Assembly (NCBI GenBank): GCA_963718635.1
Contig: OY970367.1
Span: 4,154,001 to 4,218,000 of the forward strand
Reading direction: 5' to 3'
DNA: 64,000 bases
Source: JAIOQJ01 sp963718635
Lineage (GTDB): Bacteria > Planctomycetota > Planctomycetia > Gemmatales > Gemmataceae
Part shown: in pieces, positions 18,121 to 28,700 of the stretch
Layout: each line of letters begins with the position of its first letter
Numbering within the stretch: the stretch's first letter is position 1
Translations under genes and position numbers: made by a program
The notes under the pieces: model-generated
What the model was told of the DNA's origin: nothing
The model's input: only the letters and a program-made list of their open reading frames with translations
Database searches by the model: none

Positions 18121-18228
18121 CAAAGTCGCCTTTCGCAGAGCGAAAGGCGACCATCTGAATCGCCACAGGAGTTGTCGTCACGTCGCCCGTGAGACAGAGC
18201 CTCGAGGAGCCGAAGCCATGATTCATTT

Positions 18229-18303
18229 TGGACAGGATGAACAGGATTTACAGGACGACTGCGAAACCCGCACGCTTTCCTGTTCCTCCTGTTAATCCTG
18301 TCC
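18229..18303. repeat. GACAGGAT/ATCCTGTC inverted intergenic repeat
   Basis: GGACAGGATGAACAGGATTT on the left pairs with CCTGTTAATCCTGTCCC on the right. This CAGGAT-A-CAGGAT style repeat is common between genes in several phyla. The stretch 17270-18807 has no intact gene; it holds this element, the arrays above, two TTAGGCGCGCT tags (18450-18470, 18539-18560) with duplicated GACGCTCTGCGTCG between them, and a transposase relic. Confidence 0.7.
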
Positions 18304-18567
18304 CGTTTTGGTTGTCGATTCAAAGCCATGACTGATGTTGGACGATGAGCATCAAACGGCAGAGCCGCGTAACCACATATTTTTTTGCCAGTATCTTTTT
18401 GTCGTTTCTTCATTTCTTTGTTTTCATTCCGCATTCCGCATTTCTTCCACATACCAGCTTAGGCGCGCTCAAATTCACTCCCCTCGTTTGACGCTCTGCG
18501 TCGAACGTCTTGATCGACGCTCTGCGTCGATTACACACGTACTAACTTAGGCGCGCTCAAAATTGGA

Positions 18568-18720
18568 AATGTATTTTTGAGGGTGTTGAACGCCATCCCT
18601 TGAAAGCGGGACTCGTGCCGGTTGGCGAGGAATGGCTTTGGCCAAGCGTTCGACCGATGGTGAACTGCTCGAAGTTGCCAGGACATAGCCTGCAAGTTTG
18701 GCGCGTCAAAAAGAAGCCAT
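18568..18720 (+). pseudogene. Relic of a REP-associated tyrosine transposase (C-terminal part)
   Basis: One plus-strand frame reads GVERHPLKAGLVPVGEEWLW followed by PSVRPMV, matching the YVERNPLRAGLVLAAERWLW segment of the intact RAYT at 22484-23149. There is no start, the catalytic HFH region is absent, and the tyrosine position has become glycine. The copy is therefore dead. Confidence 0.72.
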
Positions 18721-18807
18721 ACGAGTGGGGTCGCCGGGTGGGGGTAGCGACAGCCTGCCAGGCATAGTAAAATAAAGTGGCCCGGCCATTCAGGAAAGGA
18801 GTCGGCG

Positions 18808-19527
18808 ATGTTGCGACTATGGACTCTCCCCGCCATTCTGGCCTTGCTCGCCGCATCGCAACCGGCGAGTGCCGACGAGGTGGGCTTCCTGAAGAGTGAA
18901 CGCAAGAACGCAGACGGCGCCGTTGTGCAGGAAATCTGCGCCTACGAGCCGCGCGAAGGCGACCTGGTTTTCTACGACGATCACGATGAGGTCTGGTCGG
19001 CGCTGTTTGCTTACGCCGGCACGGGATCGCCGTTGCACATGGGCATCGTCTTTAAAAAGCCCGATGGCAAGATGGCGCTGCTTGAGGCCGGGCCGGACGA
19101 TTCGGTCTGGGTGAAGATAATCGACGTCGACAAACGGCTTCCGCAATTCCAGGAAGATTTTAAGGGGCTGATTCAGGTACGCCGTTGTAAGAAGATGCTC
19201 GCCGAAAAGGAATCGAAGGAGTTGACGAAGTTTGCCGTCGCGCAGGAAGGCAAGCCCTACGCCGTCGGCCGGCTCTTGTTGCAAGGCACTGCATTTCGTG
19301 AACGTGACATGAAAGACGACATAACAAAGGGGAAAACGATCCTCGATCGCGATAGCTGGATCTGCTCGGAGCTAGCCGTTGCCGCCGGCACCGTCGCGAA
19401 ACTCTTCGATCCCAAGGTGGTCCACTCCACCGTCGCCTACCCGCGCGACCTCGTCGATAATGCTCGCTACGACCTCAGCGGAAACTGGCGCGACGCCGCC
19501 GTCTGGCGCCCGACACGTCCGAAGTGA
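18808..19527 (+). CDS. Secreted YiiX/NlpC-P60-type cysteine hydrolase
   Basis: A 239-residue protein with a signal peptide (MLRLWTLPAILALLAASQPA, then SA) and an AGGAAAGGAG ribosome site. The mature domain shows the permuted papain-like order: GDLVFYDDHDEVW, then His in SPLHMGIVFKKPDG, and the Cys in DSWICSELAVAAG near residue 190. This fits the YiiX/YebB-like branch of the NlpC/P60 superfamily, whose members cleave peptides or thioester/amide bonds at the envelope. The substrate is unknown. It stands alone downstream of the repeat zone. Confidence 0.78.
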   Translation: MLRLWTLPAILALLAASQPASADEVGFLKSERKNADGAVVQEICAYEPREGDLVFYDDHDEVWSALFAYAGTGSPLHMGIVFKKPDGKMALLEAGPDDSVWVKIIDVDKRLPQFQEDFKGLIQVRRCKKMLAEKESKELTKFAVAQEGKPYAVGRLLLQGTAFRERDMKDDITKGKTILDRDSWICSELAVAAGTVAKLFDPKVVHSTVAYPRDLVDNARYDLSGNWRDAAVWRPTRPK

Positions 19528-19618
19528 GTCTCGTTTCAGGCTGTCATGCCGAGAACGTCCGGCCGTCGCCCTTGCCCGTTGTTAGGTACGCCTCATATCG
19601 TTGTCGAAACTGGCGCAG

Positions 19619-19678
19619 AAAAGCGGACAGCGTAGATTTCAGCTGTTTTCGGCGACAATCGACGCTGTCCCCTTTTCT
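19619..19678. repeat. REP-like hairpin with GGGGACAGCG boxes, copy 1
   Basis: GAAAAGCGGACAGCGTAGAT on the left pairs with CGACGCTGTCCCCTTTTC on the right. A sister copy at 24214-24276 shares the loop CTGTTTTC. The CCCCTTTTC box is the same as the one flanking the RAYT gene at 22.3-23.2 kb. It fills the 19528-19814 gap. Confidence 0.8.
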
Positions 19679-19814
19679 TGGCCCGATTCGGTGGCAATGA
19701 TTGGGGTTGCTCCATGTTACTGTCGCCATTCGCCTCACTCGGCGACCCAGAATCCTAATATGGTTCAGCGTGAGAAGGAAATTTCGCCAGACTGTTCTTC
19801 GGAGGGAGTAATCC

Positions 19815-20901
19815 ATGCAAGCTTTCGCCATCTCCGGACTTGTGCTAACCGTCTTTTCAGTTAGTCATTCCGCTTTCACTGCGCACCGATTCGAAGTCAA
19901 TTCCTGAGCCGACTGCGGAACAACTTCAGGCAGCGAAAGAGGCGTTTGGAAAGATTGGAGGCTTACATTCCGACATAGGAGGCGCTCACATCTTTCGAGT
20001 GCCTCAGAGAACGATGGATGAAGACCTCAAAAAAATTCCCGACCTTTCGTTCTTGTTTGGCCTAAATCTTAACGGTGCCCAAGTTACGGATGCAGGGCTG
20101 AAGGAACTCGCCAACCTCAAGAACTTGGCTGGACTTTGCCTCACGTCAACCCAAGTCACGGATGCGGGGCTAAAGGAACTCACCAGCCTCAAGAGCTTAG
20201 AAAGCCTCGGGCTCGCATCAACCGGGGTCACAAATGCGGGAATGAAAGAACTCGCCAATCTCCACAATCTGACGTATCTAGATCTTGCTGAGACCCAGGT
20301 AACGGATGCGGGAATGAAGGAAATTGCTAGTCTAAAGAACCTGACGGGTCTTTGCCTCTATGTAACAAAAGTTTCGGATGCGGGTTTGAAGGAAGTCGCC
20401 AACCTGAAGAACTTGACCAGCCTTAACCTCGGCTTTACGAACGTAACGGATGCAGGGTTGAGGAAAATCGCCAAGCTTGAAAAATTGACGGGCCTTCAAC
20501 TCTTGGGCACCAAAATAACGGATGCAGGACTAAAGGAAATCGCCAACTTCAAGAACTTGACTGAACTTGAGATCATCAGCACTCAGGTTACGGATGAAGG
20601 AGTAAAGGAAATCGCCAAGCTCAAGAACCTGGCAGGCTTAAACCTCAGCAAGACCAAGGTGACTGATGCGGGGTTGCAGGAACTCGTGAACCTCAAGAAC
20701 CTGACGGGTCTTGGCCTTAGCGGAACTAAGATCACGGATGCGGGAATGAAGGATATCGCTAAGTTCAAGAACCTGACCTTCCTTGACGTCCAAAATACGA
20801 AAGTGACGGATGCTGGAATTGCCGAACTTAGAAAAGCATTGCCTAAGGTCCAAGTTCAATTTGTCAAGTCGTCTCCAGATCAAATGAAGGGGACACCGTA
20901 A
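19815..20901 (+). CDS. Secreted leucine-rich-repeat protein, one frame change in the signal region
   Basis: A strong GGAGGGAG site precedes the ATG at 19815, which opens a signal-like peptide (MQAFAISGLVLTVF) that then runs into a stop. Removing one T from the TTTT run at 19854-19857 joins it in frame to PEPTAEQLQAAKEAFGKIGG and the LRR region. The repeats (about eleven, 24 residues each, consensus VTDAGLKELANLKNLTGLxL) are the planctomycete-abundant bacterial LRR type, a solenoid for protein binding. The C-terminal codons run through ATGAAGGGGACACC, a REP-like box. Function is unknown beyond binding. The frame change is likely a homopolymer error. Confidence 0.75.
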
Positions 20902-20905
20902 GGGA

Positions 20906-22339
20906 ATGGGCACGTTTATAATGGAGTCAACATGGCGCTTTGCATTCTTGAGACGCTCAGAAGGCCGTAATGTCAATTGCAATCCTTGTCGTTCCGCCAT
21001 TGTCACGCAAACGCAATACGATTCTAAAGGACGAAACCTGCTGCAGACGGTGAACCCCGATGGCGGTACGGAGACCTTTACCCGCGACGCCAATGGCCTG
21101 GTGACCGACGATCTCGACCCGATGCTGCGCGACACCAGCTATACGTACGACAGCAAAGGCTACCTGTTGGTGACGACGTTGCCGGACGGCACGACCACAA
21201 CCAGCAACAGTTACAACAATACGCCCGGCTATTTCCACGAACTGATTAGTTCTACCGACGAGCGCGGCACTGTTACCGATTATTCGTACGATGGCGGCGG
21301 GCACCCGACCGCCGTCATTGCAGCGGTGGGCGATTACGACCAGTCGGAGACGCAATACGTCTTTGCCGCCGGGCTGGTCTATCAGGAATTAAATGGCGAC
21401 AGTGCCGTCGTGAGGCAGTACAGCTACGACGGCAACCGCCGTAAGACGGGCGAGACAGATTACACGTCGGGCACCTCTTCGACGAGCCAATCGTGGACGT
21501 ATGATTCCAATGGTAATGTCGCCACGTACACTGATAATCGCGGCACGGTGACTAATTATACTAATGATGCGATGGGCCGGGTGTTAGGGCAGACGACAAC
21601 AGGTGTTGGCTCGGCGCCAGTGAGCGAATCGTGGACTTTTGATGTCGCCGGGATAGAGAGCAGCCATACCGATGGACGCGGCATCCAGGACAGCGAAAGC
21701 CACGACAGCCAAGGCAATATGACCAGCGAGACCGTTGCCGTAGGCACCAGCGCGGCCGCAACCACGACAATGACCAACGATGCCGCCGGGCAGCAAAAGA
21801 CGGTGACCGACCCGAACGGCCACCCCGAAAACGAAGCCTACAGTGCCGACGGCGAAGAAGATGGCACCACTGATGCCGATGGCTATACAACACAGGAAAT
21901 TGATAACCTCGACGGCGAAGTGACAGCCTCGAAGGATGGCAAAGGGGGCTGGAGTTATTTCAGCTTTGATCTGTTAGGCCGCGTCTTGTCTGAGACCGAT
22001 TCGGCCGGCATAGTGACTGCTTACACCTATTTGGGCGGCACCGGCAAGGTAGCCACGCAGACCGTCGGCGGCAAGACAACCAATTTTTTCTATGACGATC
22101 TGAACCGCGAAATCAAGGTGACCGACCCGGCCGGCAAGAGCTCGTACACGAGCTACGACGAAAATGGCAACGTCGCTACGACAACGGATGCTCGCGGCAT
22201 CGTGACTAAATACCAGTACGACGAGCAGAACCAACAAATTGGCGTGATCGAAGACTACGGCGGCATTGAACAGCGCAGTGACAGCGAGGTGTTGGACGCG
22301 AATGGCGAAGTAACCAGCAGCACCAATGCGGCGGCATGA
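20906..22339 (+). pseudogene. RHS/YD-repeat protein fragment
   Basis: The 477-residue frame is an internal piece of an RHS/YD-repeat protein: from about residue 33 it is made of repeats such as YDSKGRNLLQTVNPDGG, YTYDSKGYLLVTTLPDG and WTYDSNGNVATYTDNRGT. No signal peptide, RHS core end (DPxG..GLxxY type) or toxin tip is present. The first ~32 residues do not match the repeat. The frame ends inside the GCATGAAAAGG repeat that begins the transposase element, so its 3-prime part was lost at that boundary. Full RHS proteins form secreted cocoons carrying C-terminal toxins; this one cannot. Confidence 0.75.
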
Positions 22340-23168
22340 AAAGGGGACACGGCATGAAAAGGGGACATTCATCTTTTCAAGTTGCTAATGAGGGCATGAA
22401 AAGGGGAGCATGAAAAGAGCATGAAAAGGGGACATTCATCTTTTCAAGTTGCTAATGAGCAAGGCCGCGGTTAGGATGGCGTCATGCCAAGAACAGGGCG
22501 AGCATCGGCTGGCGGGGTATGTTATCATGTGCTCAATCGCGGCAACGGTCGGCAGCAGGTGTTCTTCAAGGACGGCGATTACGTTGCGTTCGTGCAGGCC
22601 ATGGCGGACGCTTGTGCGCACGTGCCAATGCGGGTGCTCGCCTATTGTCTCATGCCGAATCACTTCCATCTGGTGCTTTGGCCGACGGCCGACGGCGATT
22701 TGAGCACTTGGATGCATTGGATGAGCAATGCTCACGTGCGACGTTATCGCCAGCACTACAAAGGCAGCGGCCATGTATGGCAAGGACGCTTCAAAGCTTT
22801 TCCCGTTCAGACCGGCGAATATTTGCTGACGCTTATCCGTTACGTTGAGCGCAATCCCTTAAGAGCGGGACTAGTGCTGGCGGCCGAGAGATGGCTCTGG
22901 TCGAGCGTGCGATCGAGATTAGGCCTCGTGCTTCGGCCCGAGTGGCTGGTCGATGGCCCGCTGCACCTGCCGTCTGACTATGTGACCTGGCTAAACGAGC
23001 CGGCGACGGCGGCCGAGGCGGAACGCATTCGCAAGAGTGTCGAGCGGGGAACTCCCTATGGTGCAGAAGAGTGGCAAGAGCGAATCGCCCACCAATTGGG
23101 TCTCGAATCGACGCTTCGTCCGCGTGGTCGGCCTAAGAAGGAACGATAAAGATGAATGTCCCCTTTTC
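22340..23168 (+). mobile_element. RAYT transposase element with REP-type flanks
   Basis: The left flank holds two identical 41-base copies of a GCATGAAAAGGGGACATTCA-type repeat (22352-22392 and 22419-22459), with partial copies between and before. The right flank, 23148-23168 (AAAGATGAATGTCCCCTTTT, then C), is the exact inverse of the left GAAAAGGGGACATTCATCTT box. A transposase gene lies between. Such inverted REP pairs around a RAYT gene are a REPtron layout. Confidence 0.82.
22484..23149 (+). CDS. REP-associated tyrosine transposase (RAYT, Y1_Tnp)
   Basis: This 221-residue protein is a single-stranded-DNA HUH nuclease. The metal motif is MPNHFHLVLWP (HxH, residues ~62-64) and the catalytic tyrosine lies in TLIRYVERNPLRAGLV. 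GHVWQGRFKAFPV and the basic C-terminus (RPRGRPKKER) are also usual for RAYTs. It is intact. Its stop codon TAA merges with the right REP box. RAYTs cut and join REP hairpins and are thought to spread them; the matching boxes at 19.6, 20.9 and 24.2 kb are candidate products. Confidence 0.92.
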   Translation: MPRTGRASAGGVCYHVLNRGNGRQQVFFKDGDYVAFVQAMADACAHVPMRVLAYCLMPNHFHLVLWPTADGDLSTWMHWMSNAHVRRYRQHYKGSGHVWQGRFKAFPVQTGEYLLTLIRYVERNPLRAGLVLAAERWLWSSVRSRLGLVLRPEWLVDGPLHLPSDYVTWLNEPATAAEAERIRKSVERGTPYGAEEWQERIAHQLGLESTLRPRGRPKKER

Positions 23169-23392
23169 TTTCCTTGAGAAATCTATAGTTTGGTCCAAGA
23201 ATGGCCGCACGCGCGACGAACCGGCAGCGACACTGCAAAAGGTCGATGATGTGTATGGGGGTGCCGGGCCAACGTTAACGATTTATCAAGTAAACCCATA
23301 ATAGTGCAATGCCGTAGTCGAGCCTATTAGGGTACAGTTAAGGAAATGCTACTTGCGTGAGTAACCTCAGCATGACTGATCGGGAGGTGTCT

Positions 23393-23884
23393 ATGCTCTT
23401 GTTTAGGTTGTTGTTGGTTTCATTTGTGATTATTGACGGAGGTGTCGAAACCGTGCAAGCTGAGAATACAATTCTTGTGTCAATAAGCGATAAAATCGTG
23501 CATGGAACGTCCTCTCAAGATCTGCTGTATGTTGACATTGTTGGTAAGATAGAACTAAAAAACGGTACGGACCGACCCATCGAACTTGCATTTTACGGCT
23601 GTCCAAGGGCTGCACTAAGACTGACGATATTTGACAAATCAGCCAAAAAGGCATTATCGCTTGATTGTTCGGCCTACTATTGTGATCTGCCATTGCAAAA
23701 ATTAACTCTGAATAAGGGTGAACAGATTATTGAGTCCATCAAGATGCCCTGGCCTATCGCCGCGACCCTAAAGCCGCTCACGCCGGGAAGCGAATACACA
23801 ATCGTCGCCGAATTTCAGCAAGGGGATAAGGTTTTCAAGTCGGAGCCCGCGAAATTCGAATTCGACGCATCGGCGAAGAAATAG
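23393..23884 (+). CDS. Small secreted protein of unknown function
   Basis: A start at the ATG at 23393 is fixed by a GGGAGGTG site just upstream; the frame is also open from 23357. The 163 residues begin with a signal peptide (MLLFRLLLVSFVIIDGGVET, then VQA). The mature part is beta-rich with a small Cys set (YGCPRAALRL, LDCSAYYCDLPL) and ends TIVAEFQQGDKVFKSEPAKF, like a single Ig-like or BsuPI-type domain. Base use is more AT-rich than in neighbouring genes, which hints at transfer or weak expression. No family is assigned. Confidence 0.6.
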   Translation: MLLFRLLLVSFVIIDGGVETVQAENTILVSISDKIVHGTSSQDLLYVDIVGKIELKNGTDRPIELAFYGCPRAALRLTIFDKSAKKALSLDCSAYYCDLPLQKLTLNKGEQIIESIKMPWPIAATLKPLTPGSEYTIVAEFQQGDKVFKSEPAKFEFDASAKK

Positions 23885-24455
23885 GCCAGAAAAGAAAAGG
23901 AAAAGAAAAGATGTACCGATGAAAGTCAAGTGGAATTATTGCCTTCGGGGGTGATGACGGCAAGGCGGGAAGGTTTGTTGTTTGCGTTCTTGGCGGTACG
24001 ACGGAGGCGCGGGGAGGGCGAGATCCTCGTTGCGCTGCGCGGCGGTGGGCAAGAGGCCGGGATGGCGCCGACGAAAGGAATGGCGGAGAGGCGGGTTAGG
24101 CGAGAAAGAGAGTTTTGCGTTTTGGTTTCGGTTCTCCCTTAGACTGTTAGGTTTGCACTTTTAAGAAGGTCGATCGATCGGCGAGGCGGTCAACGGGTTC
24201 CAATTACGGGCGCGGAAAAGGGGACAGCGTAGATTCCACCTGTTTTCAGCGAGAATCTACGCTGCCCCTTTTTTTTAGCGATTGGCTATGGGCGGCTGCT
24301 ATTATGGTAGCCGGTTGGGGCTTGCCTGAAACAGCTAAACGGCACCTGACTCTCCAAGAGTCTCTCTTGGAACCGCGGTTGCACTTATTTATATCATGAC
24401 TAATGTCAAACCGACCTGGCAGGTGCGAACAAACGCATGGAAATCGAGGTGACCG
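23885..24455. other. Intergenic with REP-like hairpin copy 2
   Basis: Holds a hairpin at 24214-24276 (GAAAAGGGGACAGCGTAGAT paired with AATCTACGCTGCCCCTTTT), sister to 19619-19678. The stretch 23940-24140 is purine-rich; the frame through it lacks a ribosome site and any family resemblance, so no gene is called. Confidence 0.7.
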
Positions 24456-25658
24456 ATGAACATTTGCCAAGCCCGACGCGATCGCCTGCCGTTATTTCTT
24501 TTAGGCGCCATCCTTAGCGCTTTGCTGATCGGTTGCAGCCGTCCGACGCCTCCTCCCGCGCCTCTGGCGCGCGTGATCGTGAGCCATCCGATTGAAGAAG
24601 AGATCACGGATTACACGGATTTCACAGGTTTGACAGCAGCAGTGGAATCCGTCGAAATTCGTGCGCGGGTCTTCGGGTTTCTCGACAAAGTGAATTTTCA
24701 GGAAGGCGCGATGGTGAAAAAAGGGGATGTGCTCTACGAAATCGATCCGCGCACCTATCAGGCGATCGTTAATCAAGCCAAGGCCAAAGTAGAGACGGAC
24801 GAGGCCCAGGCTCGCTATAGCCTGGCTGATTATACACGTACGCAGAACTTGATCAAATCTGGAGCCGTTAGCAAAGACGATCTCGATAAGGCGATGGCCG
24901 CGAAAGATGTAGCCGCCTCAACGGTGATCGCCGACAAAGCGGACTTGGCTTCCAAACAACTCGATCTCGATTTCACCAAGGTTATTGCGCCGGTTGATGG
25001 CCGCATCAGCCGGACCAACGTAACCGTTGGCAACCTCGTGCAATCGGGCCAGAGCGGAGGAACGCTGCTGACGTCGATCGTATCGGTCGATCCGATGTAT
25101 TGTTATTTCGACGTGGATGAACACACCCTGCTTCGCGTGCAAAAATTGATACGTGAGGGAAAGGCGAAATCGGCGCGGGACACAAAACGTCCGGTGTTGC
25201 TCGGATTGGCGAACGAGAAAGGTTTTCCGCATCAGGGGACAATTGATTTTGTCGATAATCAAGTCGCTTCCAAAACCGGGACGTTACGGCTTCGCGGCGT
25301 TTTTCCCAATCCGGACGGCATCCTTACCGCCGGCCTTTTTGCACGGGTTCGAGTGCCGATCGGCGAGCCGCACAAGGCAATCCTCGTTTCGGAACGAGCG
25401 GTTGAAACCGATCAGGGTCAGAAGATTCTCTTTCTGATCGATGACAAGAATGTTGTGTTCACTCGTCCCGTCTCCCTCGGCGCGATCCAAGGTGGAAGAC
25501 AAGTCATTTTGGATGGCGGAGTCAAACTGAGCGAACGGGTCATTGTGGAAGGGCTACAGCAAGTGAAGCCCGAGGCGGTCGTCGAACCGAAGCTTGTTCC
25601 GATGCCGGCAGCCGGCGTGGCGCAGCGCTTGGCCGTTATCGAAGCGAAAACCCCCTGA
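24456..25658 (+). CDS. RND efflux periplasmic adaptor lipoprotein
   Basis: A 400-residue membrane fusion protein. The signal ends in lipobox ALLIGC. After it come the first lipoyl half (SVEIRARVFGFLDKVNFQEG), a coiled-coil hairpin (~residues 105-165, QAIVNQAKAKVETDEAQARY), the second lipoyl half (DFTKVIAPVDGRISRTNVTV), a beta-barrel and the membrane-proximal domain (VILDGGVKLSERVIVEGLQQ). It links the inner-membrane RND pump encoded 93 bases downstream to an outer-membrane channel. A GAGGTGACC site precedes the ATG. No TolC-like gene lies in this window, so the channel must be encoded elsewhere. Substrates cannot be inferred. Confidence 0.9.
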   Translation: MNICQARRDRLPLFLLGAILSALLIGCSRPTPPPAPLARVIVSHPIEEEITDYTDFTGLTAAVESVEIRARVFGFLDKVNFQEGAMVKKGDVLYEIDPRTYQAIVNQAKAKVETDEAQARYSLADYTRTQNLIKSGAVSKDDLDKAMAAKDVAASTVIADKADLASKQLDLDFTKVIAPVDGRISRTNVTVGNLVQSGQSGGTLLTSIVSVDPMYCYFDVDEHTLLRVQKLIREGKAKSARDTKRPVLLGLANEKGFPHQGTIDFVDNQVASKTGTLRLRGVFPNPDGILTAGLFARVRVPIGEPHKAILVSERAVETDQGQKILFLIDDKNVVFTRPVSLGAIQGGRQVILDGGVKLSERVIVEGLQQVKPEAVVEPKLVPMPAAGVAQRLAVIEAKTP

Positions 25659-25751
25659 TACGCATTCAAGCTCTCTATTGATGAAACACGTAAACGTGAT
25701 GCGCGCTGACTGTTAACCGCTCCATATCGCACTTGAAAGCAGGATTTCGGC

Positions 25752-28700
25752 ATGCTTGCGCGTTTCTTCATCGATCGCCCGATTCTCGCCTGGGTTATTT
25801 CGATCGTCATCGTCCTCATCGGGGCGATCGCGTACAAGTTTCTGCCCATCGCACAGTATCCGCAGATTACACCGCCGGTAGTGCGGGTGTCCGCGATTTA
25901 CCCCGGCGCGAGTGCGGCGGTCGTGGCCGACACGGTCGCCGCTCCCATCGAACAACAAGTGAACGGCGTGGAAGGGATGATGTACATGTCATCCCAGAGC
26001 AGCAATGATGGCTCTTATTCGCTCGATGTGACCTTTGAATTGGGAACTGACCTGAACATGGCCCAGGTGTTGGTGCAGAACCGCGTTGCGATCGCCCAGC
26101 CTCAGCTACCGGATGTGCTGAAGGCGACCGGCGTGACTGTCAAAAAGCGTTCGCCGGACATTTTGCTGGTGGTCAACCTTTATTCGGAGGATGACCCTGC
26201 GACGGGCAAGCCCTATTTCGATCGGCTCTATCTGAGCAACTTCGCCACCATCCAGCTTCTCGATCCGTTGGCACGCCTTGAAGGGGTGGGCGATATTTTC
26301 ACCTTCGGCGGCCAGGATTACAGCATGCGGGTTTGGCTCAACCCGGACAAGCTGGCTGCCCGCAATCTATCTGCCGGGGATGTGGCAACCGCGTTGCGGG
26401 AGCAAAACGTCCAAGTGGCGGCCGGGCAGATCGGCCAAGCGCCGGTGCCGAGAGGCCAGGAGTTTCAATACAACCTGAGCGCGCTCGGCCGGCTGGTGGA
26501 CCCGGAACAGTTTGGCAACATCGTCCTCAACACCGGCAGCAGCGGCGAAGTGCTTTACCTGCGCGATGTCGGTCGAATCGAACTGGGCGCTCGGAGCCAG
26601 GATCAGACACTCGCCCTCGATGGTCGACCTTCCGTCGGCCTCGCGATTTTTCAACTCCCCGGCTCCAACGCGCTCGACACTGCCGATGGCGTCAAAGCAA
26701 AAATGCGCGAATTTCAACAAGCGAACCGCCTGCCTAAGGGACTTAAGTACGAGATCGCTTACGACACGACGCCCTACATTCGCGAATCGGTCGACGAGGT
26801 GATTCGGACTCTTATCATCGCGGTGATCCTCGTTGCCATTGTCGTTCTGCTCTTCTTGCAGGATTGGAAATCACTGCTGCTGCCGTTGATCGACATCAGC
26901 GTATCGCTCATCGGCACGTTTGCGATACTCAAATTGATGGGGTTCAGCCTGAACAATCTCACCTTGTTCGGGCTGGTGCTGGCCATTGGCATTGTGGTGG
27001 ACGACTCCATTGTGGTGCTGGAAAACATCGAACGCTGGCTCGATAAAGGCCTTCCCGTGCGCGAAGCAACGATCAAAGCCATGAGCGAAATCACCGGGCC
27101 GATCATGGCTATTACGTTGGTGCTTTCTTCAGTGTTTCTGCCGAGCGCGCTGTTGACCGGCATCACCGGGCAGTTCTTCCGCCAGTTCGCGCTGACCATC
27201 TCGGCGGCCATGATCATCTCGGCTATCAACGCCATGACGATGACCCCCGCCCGCGCCGCTTCGATTTTCGCCAACCGCAAGCCGGGCCAGCATGGCGACC
27301 AAGGCAAGGAGGCTTTCCCCTGGTGGGGCTTCGGCTTGCTGGGCGGTTTCCTTACGGTCTGGCTGCTGGAGCCGTATTTCGCCGCTGCGCCGCACGCGGG
27401 CGCCGACAATGCGGCGTCCGAAGGCTTTTGGGGCTCGATCAAGCATTTCGCCGCTCTTCTGGCCCTCTTTCTTCCAGGCTTGATTGCTGGATGCGTCCTC
27501 GGTTGGTTCATCATCGGACGTGTCAACCAAGCTTTTGGCAAACTGTTCCACGGCTTCAATTGGCTATTCGGACGCGCGACTGAGCTTTACGGCAAAGCCG
27601 TCGCCCGTTTGCTGCGACTCACGGTTGTCGCGTTGGCCATCTACCTGGGCATGCTCGCCATTACGGCCTTCGGCTTTACGCAGGTTCCCGCCGGCTTTAT
27701 CCCTGCGCAGGACAAAGGCCGACTGATCGTCAACGTTCAATTGCCCGATTCCGCTTCGCTGGAACGGACCGAAGAGGTAATGGCGCACGTTCAGAGGATC
27801 GCTTCCAAGATTCCCGGCGTGGCGCACACGCTCGGCAATCCCGGGCGCTCGTTCGTCTTGAACGCCATCGGCTCCAATCTCGGGTCAATGTTCGTCACCC
27901 TTAAGCCGTTCAACGAGCGACATGGCGACGCCCTCTATGCCGATGCCATTGCCCGTAAGCTTCGGGAGCGCTGCCGCGAGGAGATTCCCGGCGCTATCAT
28001 CAATGTCTTCGGAGCGCCCGCGGTGGATGGCCTGGGCAACGCCGGCGGCTTCAAGATGATGGTCGAAACGATCGGCCAAGCCAACTTTGGCCGCCTTCAA
28101 GGGCAGGCCGATAACTTGGTCGCCAAGGGGAACAAGGAGCCGGGCTTGATTGGCCTGTTCAATGGCTTCCGCGCGAATACGCCGCAGATCTATGCCGACG
28201 TCGATCGCGTGCAGTGCAAGACGATGGGCGTGAAATTAGACGATGTCTTCGCCACGCTGCAAATCTACCTGGGCGGTTACTACGTCAACGATTTCAACCG
28301 TTTTGGGCGCACATGGCAGGTGAACATTCAGGCCGATGGGGCTTTCCGCACCGATATCGAGACCGCCAAACAGTTGAAAGTCCGCAATGCCAACGGCGAC
28401 ATGGTTCCGCTCGGCGCGCTGGTGCGCTTCCAGCCGATCGTCGGGCCGCTGACGGTGACGCGCTACAACCAATTTCCAGCCGCCACGATTACCGGCGCTG
28501 CGTTGCCCGGCATGAGCGATGGCGACGTTATCGCCACGATGGAAAGACTTGCGGCGCAGGAACTCCCCCACAACATGACCTACGAATGGACCGAACTAAG
28601 CTACCTGCAAAAGCAGGCGGGCAAGCTCAATTCGTTCAAGGATCTCCAACAGAATCCGTATAGCGCGTTCGTGCTGGGCTCGATCCTCGTGTTCTTCGTC

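Noticed and set aside
23930..24142. A 70-residue Arg/Gly/Glu-rich frame
   Set aside because: Low-complexity purine-rich DNA without a ribosome site or family match.
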